A stretch of 64,000 bases of DNA from Luteimonas galliterrae (lineage in GTDB: Bacteria; Pseudomonadota; Gammaproteobacteria; Xanthomonadales; Xanthomonadaceae), in assembly GCF_023374055.1 (NCBI RefSeq), contig NZ_JAMBEP010000002.1:62001-126000 (forward strand). The letters run 5' to 3'. The notes beneath the pieces were generated by a model. The model was not told the origin of the DNA and made no database searches. It worked only from the letters and a program-made list of their open reading frames with translations. Position numbers and translations under genes: made by a program. Each line of letters starts with the position of its first letter. The stretch's first letter is position 1. This document shows positions 1 through 7,928 of this stretch, in pieces.

Positions 1-42
1 GCGGGCCAGCTGCCCGCCTCCGAGTATGCCTACCGTGGTCAT
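1..42 (-). CDS. purK: N5-carboxyaminoimidazole ribonucleotide synthetase, N-terminal fragment
   Basis: Only the first 14 codons lie in the window, reading [14 protein letters not shown]. This is the N-terminus of PurK (ATP-grasp), which carboxylates AIR to N5-CAIR in purine synthesis; GGGQL is the usual start of its first domain. The ATG overlaps the purE stop codon (ATGA), so purE and purK are translationally coupled, as in many proteobacteria. The gene continues off the left edge. Confidence 0.85.
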   Translation of the reverse strand, partial: MTTVGILGGGQLAR

Positions 43-542
43 TTCCGCGGGTCGTCGTTGCTGGCGACTTCTTCGGTCTGGCGCTGGCGGAACGCCTCCA
101 GCGCGGCTGCGATCTGCGGATGCTCCGCGGACAGCATCGCCGCCGCGAACAATGCGGCATTCGATGCGCCGGCATTGCCGATGGCGAACGTCGCGACAGG
201 AACGCCGGCCGGCATCTGCACGATCGACAGCAGCGAATCCATGCCGTTGAGCGCCTTGGACTGCACCGGCACGCCCAGCACCGGCACCGCGGTTTTGGCC
301 GCCAGCATGCCCGGCAGGTGCGCCGCGCCGCCGGCGCCGGCGATGATCGCGCGCAGCCCTCGCTGCGCCGCCTGGGCCGCGTAGTCGAACAGCGCGTCGG
401 GCGTGCGGTGCGCCGACACCACGCGCACCTCGTGCGGCACGCCGAGCAATTCGAGCTTCTGCGCCGCGTGCTGCATCGTCTCCCAGTCGGAGCGGGAGCC
501 CATCACGATGCCCACGAGCGGGAGGTTGGGATTGGCAGACAT
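39..542 (-). CDS. purE: N5-carboxyaminoimidazole ribonucleotide mutase
   Basis: PurE moves the carboxyl group of N5-CAIR to C4 to give CAIR in de novo purine synthesis. The 167-residue protein is the usual length for class I PurE. It opens with [13 protein letters not shown] and carries VSAHRTPD and the [11 protein letters not shown] active-site loop. I use the ATG at 542 rather than an in-frame TTG six codons upstream, because an AGGGG ribosome binding site lies between them. It overlaps purK by ATGA. Confidence 0.96.
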   Translation of the reverse strand: MSANPNLPLVGIVMGSRSDWETMQHAAQKLELLGVPHEVRVVSAHRTPDALFDYAAQAAQRGLRAIIAGAGGAAHLPGMLAAKTAVPVLGVPVQSKALNGMDSLLSIVQMPAGVPVATFAIGNAGASNAALFAAAMLSAEHPQIAAALEAFRQRQTEEVASNDDPRK

Positions 543-600
543 GGTCGTCCCCTGTCGCAAAGACGTATTCTACCGGCCCCACGTCGTCTCGGTATCGTCA

Positions 601-870
601 ATGGACCGGAAACTGCTCGATATCCTCGTCTGCCCCGCCAGCCGGCAGCCGCTGTCGCTGCTGGACAGGGCTGGGCTCGACGCCCTGAACCGCGCGGTCG
701 CCGCCGGCGGCGTCAAGCGCAACGACGGCAGCGCGCAAGCCGATGCGGTGCGCGAGGCGCTGGTGACGCGCGACCGCAAGACCGTGTACCGGCTGGACGA
801 CGGCATCCCGGTGCTGCTGGTCGAGGAAGGCATCGCGACCGCGCAGGTCGATGGTTTCCCGGGCGGATGA
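601..870 (+). CDS. Trm112-like family protein (UPF0434)
   Basis: This 89-residue protein matches the Trm112/YcaR family at both ends: MDRKLLDILVCP at the start and YRLDDGIPVLL near the C-terminus. Typical members bind zinc through a CPxC pair and a second cysteine pair. Here only one cysteine (C11) remains and the sequence reads CPAS, with an inserted acidic/alanine-rich middle. This resembles the form I recall from Xanthomonas. The stop overlaps the nadC start (ATGA), implying coupled translation. In eukaryotes and archaea Trm112 is a methyltransferase partner; the bacterial role is not settled. Confidence 0.8.
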   Translation: MDRKLLDILVCPASRQPLSLLDRAGLDALNRAVAAGGVKRNDGSAQADAVREALVTRDRKTVYRLDDGIPVLLVEEGIATAQVDGFPGG

Positions 871-1730
871 GCCGGGATTTCTCCCCGCCGCCCGCGGCGG
901 CGATCCAAGCAGACGTGGCCCGCGCGCTGGCCGAAGACCTGGGCGGCGGCGACGTGACCGCGGCGCTGCTGCCCGACGTCGAGGATGTCGCCTATTTGCT
1001 GTGCAAACAGGATGCGGTGATCGCGGGCCGGCCCTGGTTCGATGCCTGCCATCGCACGCTCGATCCGCAGGTCGCCATCGACTGGCGCATCGCCGAGGGC
1101 GATCGCGTCGGCAAAGGCGCGGTATTGGCGACGTTACGCGGCCATGCGCGCAGCCTGGTCAGCGCCGAACGCGCGTCGCTCAACTTCCTGCAAACGCTCA
1201 GCGGCACGGCGACCGCCACCGCCGCTTATGTCGACGCCGTGCGCGGCACGCGCGCGCAGATCCTCGACACCCGCAAGACCCTGCCCGGCCTGCGCCTGGC
1301 GCAGAAATACGCGGTGCGCGCGGGCGGCGGCGTCAACCACCGCATCGGCCTGTACGACGCGGTGATGCTGAAGGAAAACCACGTCCGCGCCGCCGGCGGC
1401 CTGACCGCGGCGATCCGCGCGGCCCGCGCGATGCATCCTTCGCTGCCGCTGATCGTGGAGGTGGAAACGCTGGCGCAACTGGAAGAAGCGCTGCGGGAAG
1501 GCTGCGAGCGGATCCTGATCGACGATTTCGACGCGGCCACGCGCCGGATGGCCGTTCGCATCGCCGACGGACGTATTCCGCTAGAGGTTTCGGGCGGCGT
1601 CGACCTGGCCGGCGTGCGTGCCATCGCCGAGGACGGAGTCGACTGCATCTCGATCGGCGCGCTGACCAAGCATGTGCAGGCGATCGACTTGTCGTTGAAG
1701 CTGGGGCCGCCGCCGAGCCCGGCCGGCTGA
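867..1730 (+). CDS. nadC: Nicotinate-nucleotide pyrophosphorylase (carboxylating)
   Basis: Quinolinate phosphoribosyltransferase makes nicotinate mononucleotide from quinolinate and PRPP in de novo NAD synthesis. The 287-residue length is normal. Recognised motifs in order are AEDLGGGDVT near the N-terminus, SAERASLNFLQTLSGTAT, LDTRKTLPGLR, KYAVRAGGG, LKENHV and EVSGGVDL in the barrel. The start ATG overlaps the stop of the upstream Trm112-like gene by four bases. No other nad genes are nearby. Confidence 0.96.
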   Translation: MSRDFSPPPAAAIQADVARALAEDLGGGDVTAALLPDVEDVAYLLCKQDAVIAGRPWFDACHRTLDPQVAIDWRIAEGDRVGKGAVLATLRGHARSLVSAERASLNFLQTLSGTATATAAYVDAVRGTRAQILDTRKTLPGLRLAQKYAVRAGGGVNHRIGLYDAVMLKENHVRAAGGLTAAIRAARAMHPSLPLIVEVETLAQLEEALREGCERILIDDFDAATRRMAVRIADGRIPLEVSGGVDLAGVRAIAEDGVDCISIGALTKHVQAIDLSLKLGPPPSPAG

Positions 1731-1795
1731 ATTTTCGCGGGACGCACACACGCACTGCTGCCACCATCGGCGCCATTGCGATCATGGAGCAAGGC

Positions 1796-3169
1796 ATGAG
1801 CAAAGGAAGATTCGGAGCCCTGGTTTGCGCGGTCGCGATCCCGTTGGCGATGGCCGGCTGCGGCTCGGCGCCGAAAAAGCCGCTGCCTCCACCGCCAGCG
1901 CCAACGGCGCCGAAGCCGAAACCGCAGGCGCGCGCGCCGTTGCCTCCGCTGAACCTGTCCGGGTCGACCGCGCAGCGCATCGTCGCCGTCGCCCTGCGCG
2001 AGCATGCGATGTGGTACCAGCCCTTCATCGACGGCAACGGCCGGCTGGCCAGCTATCGCGTTTCCGAAGCGGAAAACGCTTTGCTCGCCGACGGCACCGA
2101 AGCCTGGCAGCGCGTGCTCGGCTATTGGCGCAACAGCGGCACGCTGTACGAGATGTCGCAAAGCAATATCGCCGGCGCCTACGCCTGCCAGTTCCCGACC
2201 GGCTTCGCTCAGGGCAAGGCCGAGTGCAGGACTTTCATCCTCGACAATGCGTGGTCCGCGGCGTTCGTCTCGTACGTGATGGTGCAGGCGGGCGTGCCCG
2301 GCTTCCGCGCCTCGCCGCGGCATTACGACTACATACGCCAGGCTTTCCATCCGGAGACGGGCGGGCCTTACTACTACGCGGATCCGGCCACGCAGCGCGC
2401 CGACCCCGGCGATCTGCTGTGCTTCGTGCGCGGGAACGGCTCGGTGTCCGGTTACGAAGGCCTCACCGCGCGCTTGAACGGCGCCGGCGGGTCCTTGAAC
2501 ACGCATTGCGACATCGTGGTGGGCCGCGATCGCGAATTGCGGCTGGTGGGCGGCAACGTGTTCAATGGCGTCACCATGCGCAAGCTCAAGCTCGACGTGC
2601 AGGGCCGCGCGATACTGCCGCGGCCGGTGTCGGCGACTTACGAAGACGGCGAGGCCGGAAGCTATGCGAGCAACTGCAGCCCGAGCAACGAGGCCGCCTG
2701 CGATTTCAATCGGCAGAACTGGGCGGTGCTGCTCAAGCTGAAACCGGGGTTCGGGTCCCCCACCACCGCGACCGGCGTCCCTGCCGTGATGCCGCGTGCG
2801 CCTACGGCACTTCCGCCTGCTACAAACCCAATGCAGCCCCACGCGCAGCCTCAACCCGCGCAGCCTCAACCCGCGCAGCCTCAACCCCCGCAGCCTCAAC
2901 CCGCGCAGCCTCAACCCGCGCAGCCTCAACCCGCGCAGCCGCAGCCCATGCAGCCTCAACCCGCGCAGCCTCAACCCGCGCAGCCGCAGCCCGTGCAGCC
3001 TCAACCCGTGCAGCCTCAACCCGTGCAGCCTCAACCCGTGCAGCCGCAGCCCGTGCAGCCGCAGCCCGCGACGACGACTCCCTCAACCTCGCAGCCGGCG
3101 CCCGTCGAAACAGTAACCCAGACCTCGCCTGCGACTCAGGCACCACCCTCGCCGCCTGGCGTTTTGTAG
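1796..3169 (+). CDS. DUF2272-type lipoprotein with QPQPx repeat tail
   Basis: The 457-residue protein begins with a signal peptide ending AMAG|C, a lipobox, then a proline-rich linker. The central part (about residues 60-320) resembles DUF2272 secreted proteins: AWSAAFVSYVMVQAGVP and HCDIVVG are reminiscent of a CHAP/NlpC-like fold, which is inference. The C-terminal quarter holds 15 copies of QPQPx followed by a Thr/Pro/Gln-rich end. I chose the ATG at 1796 because GGAG sits six bases upstream; an in-frame ATG at 1784 is possible. The TAG stop lies inside the left arm of the palindromic repeat that follows. Confidence 0.75.
   Translation: MSKGRFGALVCAVAIPLAMAGCGSAPKKPLPPPPAPTAPKPKPQARAPLPPLNLSGSTAQRIVAVALREHAMWYQPFIDGNGRLASYRVSEAENALLADGTEAWQRVLGYWRNSGTLYEMSQSNIAGAYACQFPTGFAQGKAECRTFILDNAWSAAFVSYVMVQAGVPGFRASPRHYDYIRQAFHPETGGPYYYADPATQRADPGDLLCFVRGNGSVSGYEGLTARLNGAGGSLNTHCDIVVGRDRELRLVGGNVFNGVTMRKLKLDVQGRAILPRPVSATYEDGEAGSYASNCSPSNEAACDFNRQNWAVLLKLKPGFGSPTTATGVPAVMPRAPTALPPATNPMQPHAQPQPAQPQPAQPQPPQPQPAQPQPAQPQPAQPQPMQPQPAQPQPAQPQPVQPQPVQPQPVQPQPVQPQPVQPQPATTTPSTSQPAPVETVTQTSPATQAPPSPPGVL
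2846..3070 (+). repeat. 15-bp tandem repeat (15 units) coding QPQPx
   Basis: Fifteen in-frame 15-bp units of the type CAGCCTCAACCCGCG follow one another without gaps. Differences are confined to cct/ccg, caa/cag and the last codon (gcg, gtg, ccg or atg). The units encode QPQPA, QPQPV, QPQPP and QPQPM. Runs of identical neighbouring units suggest recent duplication. Unit number could change by replication slippage without breaking the frame. Confidence 0.97.
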
Positions 3170-3242
3170 AGCGGGGCTTGCTCCGCTGCCTTTGATTGTC
3201 GCGGAAAAGGCCAAAGCAGCGGGGCAAGCCCCGCTCTACAAA
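3163..3242. repeat. GTAG-type palindromic REP pair (GTAGAGCGGGGCTTGC core)
   Basis: Two inverted arms, 3163-3194 and 3212-3242, read TTTGTAGAGCGGGGCTTG and its complement, separated by about 17 bases. The outer GTAG/CTAC ends match those of the other palindromes in this window. The lipoprotein gene's TAG stop is the TAG of the left GTAG. The element could also act as a transcription terminator on either strand. Confidence 0.9.
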
Positions 3243-3324
3243 GGCGCCTGCGCGCGATGGCTTCCAGCCGGCCGCGGTTCGGGCGACACTTGCAAGCCGC
3301 CTCCGCGGACGCCATCTCGCCGTC

Positions 3325-3645
3325 ATGCCTACTCTTTCGCTACTGATGATCGCCGGCGCGATCGCCTTCGCATTGTGGAACAGCGCCCGCGCCGCGGCCG
3401 AACGCGCCGAGCAGCTGGGCCGCGAGGCCTGCCGCGCGGCGAACGTGCAATGGCTCGATCAGAGCGTGCATGCCTCGGGTATACGCCTGCGCCGCGGTTA
3501 CGATGGCAGGCTGGGTTTCGAGCGCAGCTTTCGCTTCGATTATTCGCGCGACGGCAGCGACCGCCACGTCGGCCGGCTGGTGTTGCGCGGCCGGCAACTC
3601 GTGTCCTTCAGCGGACCGATCGCCGAGCGCGAAACCCTGCACTGA
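3325..3645 (+). CDS. DUF3301-like membrane-anchored protein
   Basis: A 106-residue protein with one N-terminal hydrophobic segment (PTLSLLMIAGAIAFALW, about residues 2-18). A basic, charged domain follows, with REACRAANVQWLDQSV and FERSFRFDYSRDG, resembling DUF3301 proteins of gammaproteobacteria. Topology suggests an inner-membrane anchor with a soluble domain. The reading frame extends upstream to 3196, but that part translates repeat DNA, so I start at the ATG at 3325. Function is unknown. It sits between two palindromic repeats. Confidence 0.7.
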   Translation: MPTLSLLMIAGAIAFALWNSARAAAERAEQLGREACRAANVQWLDQSVHASGIRLRRGYDGRLGFERSFRFDYSRDGSDRHVGRLVLRGRQLVSFSGPIAERETLH

Positions 3646-3652
3646 CCGCGCG

Positions 3653-3744
3653 CGCTTTTGTAGGAGCGGCTTCAGCCGCGAGCTCTTCGGTGGGATATCC
3701 GCGTTTTTGAAAAGCTCGCGGCTGAAGCCGCTCCTACAAAAGCG
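3653..3744. repeat. GTAG-type palindromic REP pair (GTAGGAGCGGCTTCAGCCGCG)
   Basis: Left arm about 3655-3687 and right arm about 3710-3744 are inverted copies with core GTAGGAGCGGCTTCAGCCG. Each arm is itself a small hairpin (GCGGCT-tc-AGCCGC). The element lies between the convergent 3' ends of the DUF3301 gene and sspB and may serve as a bidirectional terminator. The same core recurs at 7831, 25928 and 55868. Confidence 0.93.
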
Positions 3745-3755
3745 GAAGAGCGGAG

Positions 3756-4181
3756 CTATTTGACGACGCGCAGGTGGGCGCGTTTCGCGGCGGCGCCGTC
3801 TTCTTCCGGCGCCGGCGGCGTCGGCGGCTCGTCTTCCGGCCCGGGCCCGCCGACGTCTTCCGGCAGCGCCATGCCCTGCCCGGTTTCGCGCGCGTAGATC
3901 GCCAGCACCGCGGCCATCGGCACCAGCACCGATTGGCTGACGCCGCCGAAACGCGCGGTGAAGCTCACCGCGTCGTTGCCCAGTTCCAGCCGCGCCACCG
4001 CGCGCGCGGCGATGTTGAGCACCACCTTGCCTTCCTTGACCGCGCTCGGCGGCACCTGCACGCCGGGCTGGGTGGCGTCGACCAGCAGATGCGCGGTCAT
4101 GCCGTTGTCGGCGATCCATTCGTACAGCGCCCGCAGCAGGTACGGGCGGTGGCTGGTCATGCGGGGCGAGTCTTCGCTCAT
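3756..4181 (-). CDS. sspB: ClpXP protease specificity-enhancing factor SspB
   Basis: SspB is an adaptor that delivers ssrA-tagged proteins to ClpXP. The 141-residue protein has the conserved N-terminal part RPYLLRALYEWIADNGMTAHLLVD and an acidic, proline-rich flexible linker. It ends in HLRVVK, the short C-terminal motif that docks on ClpX. It follows sspA after 10 bases, the standard sspAB arrangement. The start could be MSEDSPRM or the internal MTSHRPYLL seven codons later; neither has a clear ribosome binding site. Confidence 0.95.
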   Translation of the reverse strand: MSEDSPRMTSHRPYLLRALYEWIADNGMTAHLLVDATQPGVQVPPSAVKEGKVVLNIAARAVARLELGNDAVSFTARFGGVSQSVLVPMAAVLAIYARETGQGMALPEDVGGPGPEDEPPTPPAPEEDGAAAKRAHLRVVK

Positions 4182-4191
4182 GCCGCCATCG

Positions 4192-4830
4192 TCACGCCGG
4201 GACTTCGCGCAGCTTCTTCTCTTCGTCGGTGAGGCTGCGGATGAAACCGGGATTGCGGAAGATGCGGTTGCCGTAGTCCTCGATCACCTTGCCGTCCTTG
4301 GGCAGCGGAATGCCCAGCGAATCCAGGCGCCAGATGATCGGCGCCATCGCGCAGTCGGCCAGGCTCATTTCCGGGTTGAGGAAGAACTTGCTGGCCTTGA
4401 ACAACGGCACCGATGCGGTGAGCAGTTCCTTTAGCCGCTTGCGCGCGCCCTCGGCCTGCTGCTTGTTGCCCAGCTGGATCGCCTGCACCTGCGGCACCCA
4501 ATCGTGCTCGATGCGCAGCATCGCCAGGCGCAGGCGCGCGCGCGACAGCGGATCCACCGGCATCAGCGGCGGATGCGGATAACGCTCGTCCAGGTATTCG
4601 CTGACCACCGAAGCGGCGTACAGCACCAGCTCGCGCTCGACCAGGGTCGGCACCGAGTGGTAGGGATTGAGGTCGATCAGATCTTCCGGCGGTTTCTGCG
4701 GGTCGACCGGCACGAAGTCGTAGGTCACGCCCTTGGCGGCCAGCACCAGGCGGACCCGGTGGCACAGCACGTCATCGACGGATGAGAACAACGTCAGGGC
4801 ATTACGCATACGCGGACTGGCGGCCATCAT
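4192..4830 (-). CDS. sspA: Stringent starvation protein A
   Basis: SspA is a glutathione-transferase-fold protein that binds RNA polymerase and alters transcription under stress. The 212-residue length fits. The N-terminal thioredoxin-like domain reads LTLFSSVDDVLCHRVRLVLAAKGV, followed by LIDLNPYHSVPTLVERELVLY, and the C-terminal half is a GST-type helical domain. The start is the ATG at 4830, with AGGAG six bases upstream. An open frame reaches farther back over petC DNA but has no signal. It is probably transcribed with sspB. Confidence 0.94.
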   Translation of the reverse strand: MMAASPRMRNALTLFSSVDDVLCHRVRLVLAAKGVTYDFVPVDPQKPPEDLIDLNPYHSVPTLVERELVLYAASVVSEYLDERYPHPPLMPVDPLSRARLRLAMLRIEHDWVPQVQAIQLGNKQQAEGARKRLKELLTASVPLFKASKFFLNPEMSLADCAMAPIIWRLDSLGIPLPKDGKVIEDYGNRIFRNPGFIRSLTDEEKKLREVPA

Positions 4831-4912
4831 CGACCTCTCCTTTCCCAGCAAACGCCGCCGGCCCATTGCCGACGGTCGCCTTCGAATCCGCAAGCCCTCG
4901 AAACCTGTTGGC

Positions 4913-4938
4913 GAAAAGACGGGTTTCTCGGAAACCCC
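4913..4938 (-). terminator. Rho-independent terminator after petABC
   Basis: On the minus strand, GGGTTTC-cga-GAAACCC (4937 to 4921) forms a hairpin followed by GTCTTTT. It lies about 40 bases after the petC stop codon and ahead of sspA, so it probably ends the bc1 operon. Confidence 0.7.
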
Positions 4939-4975
4939 GCGCAGGGATGCGCAGGGCTCTTGCGAAGGATTCGCA

Positions 4976-5761
4976 TCAATGCTCCACGTCCCGCCAGTAC
5001 TCGTGCTTGAGCAGCCAGGCCAGGAACGTGAAGAACGCCAGGAACAGGATCGCCCACACGCCCATGCTCTGGCGCTTGAGAGCGGCCGGTTCGCCGGCAT
5101 ACTCGAGGAAAGCGGCGATGTCGCGCGCGGTCTGGTTGAACTGTTCCGCGTTCTGCGTGCCCGGCTGCGGGATCACCAGCTTCTCGACGTGCCGCTCGCC
5201 GGTGGCGTCGGGCTTGCCGAGCTCGGCGTGCTGCAGGCCTTGCATCTGCCACAGCGGGTTGGGCATGGACGCGTTCGGGAACAGCTTGTTGTTCCAGCCC
5301 AGCGGACGCGTTTCGTCGAGGTAGAACGACTTGAGATAGGTGTAGATCCAGTCGCTGCCGCGCACGCGCGAAATCACGCTGAGATCCGGCGGCATCTTGC
5401 CGAACCATTTCGTCGCGCCGTCCTGCGGCATGGCCACCATCACCTGCTCGCCGAACTTGGCGCCGGTGAAGTTGAGGTTGTTCATCACCTCTTCTTCGGT
5501 CAGGCCCAGGTCCTCGGCCATGCGCGAATAGCGCAGGTACTTGAGCGAGTGGCAGCCCGAGCAGTAGTTCATGTACAGCTGCGCGCCGCGTTGCAGCGAG
5601 GCGCGGTCTTCCAGGTCAGTGCCGGACTGCTGCAGGTCGCCGTGCTCGGCGGCGAGCGCGCCGAACGAGACCATCAGCGCGGCGGCGAAAATGGCGAGCT
5701 TCTTCACGATGCGGGTCTTCCGGAAGGGCTGGCTGGGCGAAGGGGCGTAAACCTTATTCAT
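4976..5761 (-). CDS. petC: Ubiquinol-cytochrome c reductase, cytochrome c1 subunit
   Basis: Cytochrome c1 passes electrons from the Rieske protein to soluble cytochrome c at the periplasmic face. Visible are the haem c motif CSGCH, the SMPNPLW stretch where the axial methionine is expected, a signal sequence (KKLAIFAAALMVSFGALA) and one C-terminal anchor helix (GVWAILFLAFFTFLAWLL). The ATG at 5761 overlaps the petB stop by 8 bases. A GTG at 5707, just before KKLAIF, would give a more typical signal peptide and may be the true start. Last gene of petABC. Confidence 0.95.
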   Translation of the reverse strand: MNKVYAPSPSQPFRKTRIVKKLAIFAAALMVSFGALAAEHGDLQQSGTDLEDRASLQRGAQLYMNYCSGCHSLKYLRYSRMAEDLGLTEEEVMNNLNFTGAKFGEQVMVAMPQDGATKWFGKMPPDLSVISRVRGSDWIYTYLKSFYLDETRPLGWNNKLFPNASMPNPLWQMQGLQHAELGKPDATGERHVEKLVIPQPGTQNAEQFNQTARDIAAFLEYAGEPAALKRQSMGVWAILFLAFFTFLAWLLKHEYWRDVEH

Positions 5762-7025
5762 GCATCGTCACCCGTTCCGGCACCGGCTTGGTCTTGTCGA
5801 ACTTGGTCCACAGCGGCATGGTGATGAAGAACGCGAAGTACAGGAAGGTCAGCACGCGGCCGATGATGGTCTCGACCGGGTCGGTGCCCGGACCGGCGCC
5901 GATCTTGCCCAGCCACAAGAAGCTCACCGCGAACATCAGCAGCATCGCCCACGACAGCTTGCCGCGGTAGCGGTAGGACTTGACCTTGCTCTTGTCCAGC
6001 CACGGCACCAGGAAGAGCACGGCGATCGCGGCGAACATCACCAGCACGCCCCACAGCTTGATCGCGAAGAACGACGGCACCACCCGCAACATCGCGTAGT
6101 ACGGGGTGAAGTACCACACCGGCTTGATGTGCTCCGGCGTCACCAGGCGGTTGGCCTCGGTGAAGTTGTCGTGCTCCAGGAACCAGCCGCCGAAGGTCGG
6201 TGCGAAGAAGATGATGAAGGCGGCCAGGATCAGGAAGAAGCCGACGCCCACCAGATCCTTGACCGTGTAGTACGGGTGGAACGGGATGCCGTCCTTCGGC
6301 GCCTTCTCGCTCCAGCGGTTGCCCTTGGGGCCGTACTTGATGTCGACGCCGTCCGGGTTGTTGGAGCCGACCTCGTGCAGCGCGCCCAGGTGCAGCACGA
6401 CCAGCAGCAGCAGCACCAGCGGCAGCGCGATCACGTGCAAGGCGAAGAAGCGGTTGAGCGTCGCGTCGCCGGGCAGGTAGTCGCCCATGATCCACTCGGT
6501 CAAACCGTTGCCGATGACCGGGATCGCGCCGAACAGCGAGATGATCACCTTGGCGCCCCAGAACGACATCTGGCCCCACGGCAGCACGTAGCCCATGAAG
6601 GCTTCGGCCATCAGCACCAGGTAGATCACCATGCCCAGTATCCACACCAATTCGCGCGGCTTCTGGTACGAGCCGTACATCAGGCCGCGGAACATGTGCA
6701 GGTAGATCACGATGAAGAACAGCGAGGCGCCGGTGCTGTGCATGTAGCGGATCAGCCAGCCCCACTCCACGTCGCGCATGATGTATTCGACCGACGAGAA
6801 CGCTTCGGCCGCGGACGGCTTGAAGTGCATCGTCAGGAAGATGCCGGTGACGATCTGGTTGACCAGCACCACCAGGGCCAGCGAGCCCATGTAGTACCAG
6901 AAGTTGAAGTTCTTCGGCGCGTAGTACTCGGTCATGTGCTTGCGGTAGACCGGCATCATGCCGGGCGCGCGCGCGTTGACCCAGTCCATCAGGCCGTTGG
7001 CCGAGCGTGTCAGGAAGTTAGCCAT
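5754..7025 (-). CDS. petB: Ubiquinol-cytochrome c reductase, cytochrome b subunit
   Basis: The 423-residue membrane core of complex III holds two b haems and both quinone sites. Haem ligands are visible as H96/H110 in helix B and H197/H212 in helix D, with the expected spacing. LPWGQMSFWGA marks the Qo-side helix. The Qo loop motif reads PVWY, not the common PEWY. Multiple long hydrophobic helices span the whole protein. It lies three bases after petA and overlaps petC. Confidence 0.97.
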   Translation of the reverse strand: MANFLTRSANGLMDWVNARAPGMMPVYRKHMTEYYAPKNFNFWYYMGSLALVVLVNQIVTGIFLTMHFKPSAAEAFSSVEYIMRDVEWGWLIRYMHSTGASLFFIVIYLHMFRGLMYGSYQKPRELVWILGMVIYLVLMAEAFMGYVLPWGQMSFWGAKVIISLFGAIPVIGNGLTEWIMGDYLPGDATLNRFFALHVIALPLVLLLLVVLHLGALHEVGSNNPDGVDIKYGPKGNRWSEKAPKDGIPFHPYYTVKDLVGVGFFLILAAFIIFFAPTFGGWFLEHDNFTEANRLVTPEHIKPVWYFTPYYAMLRVVPSFFAIKLWGVLVMFAAIAVLFLVPWLDKSKVKSYRYRGKLSWAMLLMFAVSFLWLGKIGAGPGTDPVETIIGRVLTFLYFAFFITMPLWTKFDKTKPVPERVTMHE

Positions 7026-7028
7026 GGC

Positions 7029-7652
7029 TTACGCGGCCCCCGTGCTGTTCGACGACGAGGGGTCGACACCGATGACGATGGTGGTGTCGTTCTCGTAATG
7101 GTGCGGCGGCACCAGCAGGTTGATCGGCGCGGGCACGCCGGCGAACACGCGGCCGGCCATGTCGAAGCGCGACTTGTGGCAGGGGCAGAAATAGCCGCCC
7201 TTCCACTCCGGATCGAACGGCTCGGGCTTGATCTCGGCGACCATTTCCGGCGCGCAGCCCAGGTGCGTGCACAGGCCCACCAGCACGGAGATTTCCGGCT
7301 TGATCGAGCGCAGCTCGTTCTTGGCGTACTCGGGCTGCTGTTCGGTATTGGATTTGGGATCGGCCAGGCGCGGATCCAGGGTCGGCAGCACTTCCAGCAT
7401 CTGCTTGGAGCGCTTGACGATCCAGATCGGCTGGCCGCGCCATTCCAGCATCAGGCGCTGGCCTTCCTGCAGCGCGCTGATATCGGCCGTCACCGGCGCG
7501 CCGGCGAGCTTGGCCTTGGCGCTGGGCAGCCAGGACTTGATGAACGGTACCGCCACGAACCCGGCGCCGACCGCGCCGACCACGGCCGTGGTCGCGGTCA
7601 GGAACCGGCGCCGGCCCAGGTTTTCGGGACCTTTGACCCCTTCGTTGGACAT
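7029..7652 (-). CDS. petA: Ubiquinol-cytochrome c reductase, Rieske iron-sulfur subunit
   Basis: This 207-residue protein carries the 2Fe-2S centre of the bc1 complex. Cluster motifs are CTHLGC (C128, H130, C133) and CPCHKS (C156, C158, H159). The N-terminus has a twin-arginine signal (GRRRFLTATT) merging into the single membrane anchor. The start is the ATG at 7652, with GGAG six bases upstream; the longer open frame has no support. First gene of petABC. Upstream at 7786-7806 is a short inverted repeat, GGTTTGCGG-ggt-CCGCAAACC, of unknown role. Confidence 0.97.
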   Translation of the reverse strand: MSNEGVKGPENLGRRRFLTATTAVVGAVGAGFVAVPFIKSWLPSAKAKLAGAPVTADISALQEGQRLMLEWRGQPIWIVKRSKQMLEVLPTLDPRLADPKSNTEQQPEYAKNELRSIKPEISVLVGLCTHLGCAPEMVAEIKPEPFDPEWKGGYFCPCHKSRFDMAGRVFAGVPAPINLLVPPHHYENDTTIVIGVDPSSSNSTGAA

Positions 7653-7830
7653 CCGGAACTCCGCAAAAAAACGTTTGGTAGCTATGTGGCTGCCGCGAGC
7701 CGCCCCGTGCCCGGAACCGGCCGCAAAAGACGGCAAAGTGTAACGGAACGCTGAATCCGTCGACAACGTTTTGGCGATCTAGAGCGGTTTGCGGGGTCCG
7801 CAAACCCCGATCTGGCGCGATCGAAGCGCG

Positions 7831-7923
7831 TTTTTGTGGGAGCGGCTTTAGCCGCGAGCTCTTGATCTTGTGCAACGGGGCTCGAAGAACGAGCTCGCGG
7901 CTAAAGCCGCTCCCACAAGAAAA
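7831..7923. repeat. GTAG-type REP pair, GTGGGAGCGGCTTTAGCCGCG variant
   Basis: Inverted arms about 7831-7864 and 7890-7923 carry GTGGGAGCGGCTTTAGCCG and its complement. The outer tetranucleotide is GTGG instead of GTAG. It sits between petA (transcribed leftward) and the 3' end of the lytic transglycosylase gene. Confidence 0.9.
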
Positions 7924-7928
7924 GCCGG

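Noticed and set aside
2846-3070. Possible CRISPR array
   Set aside because: Units are 15 bp, in frame and directly adjacent with no spacers; it is a coding tandem repeat.
3196-3324. N-terminal extension of the DUF3301-like gene
   Set aside because: It would translate palindromic repeat DNA, giving a basic low-complexity leader; the membrane anchor starts at 3325.
5760-7754. 664-codon frame antisense to petBA
   Set aside because: Shadow of clearly conserved cytochrome b and Rieske genes; the His/Gln/Arg-rich translation has no fold signals.
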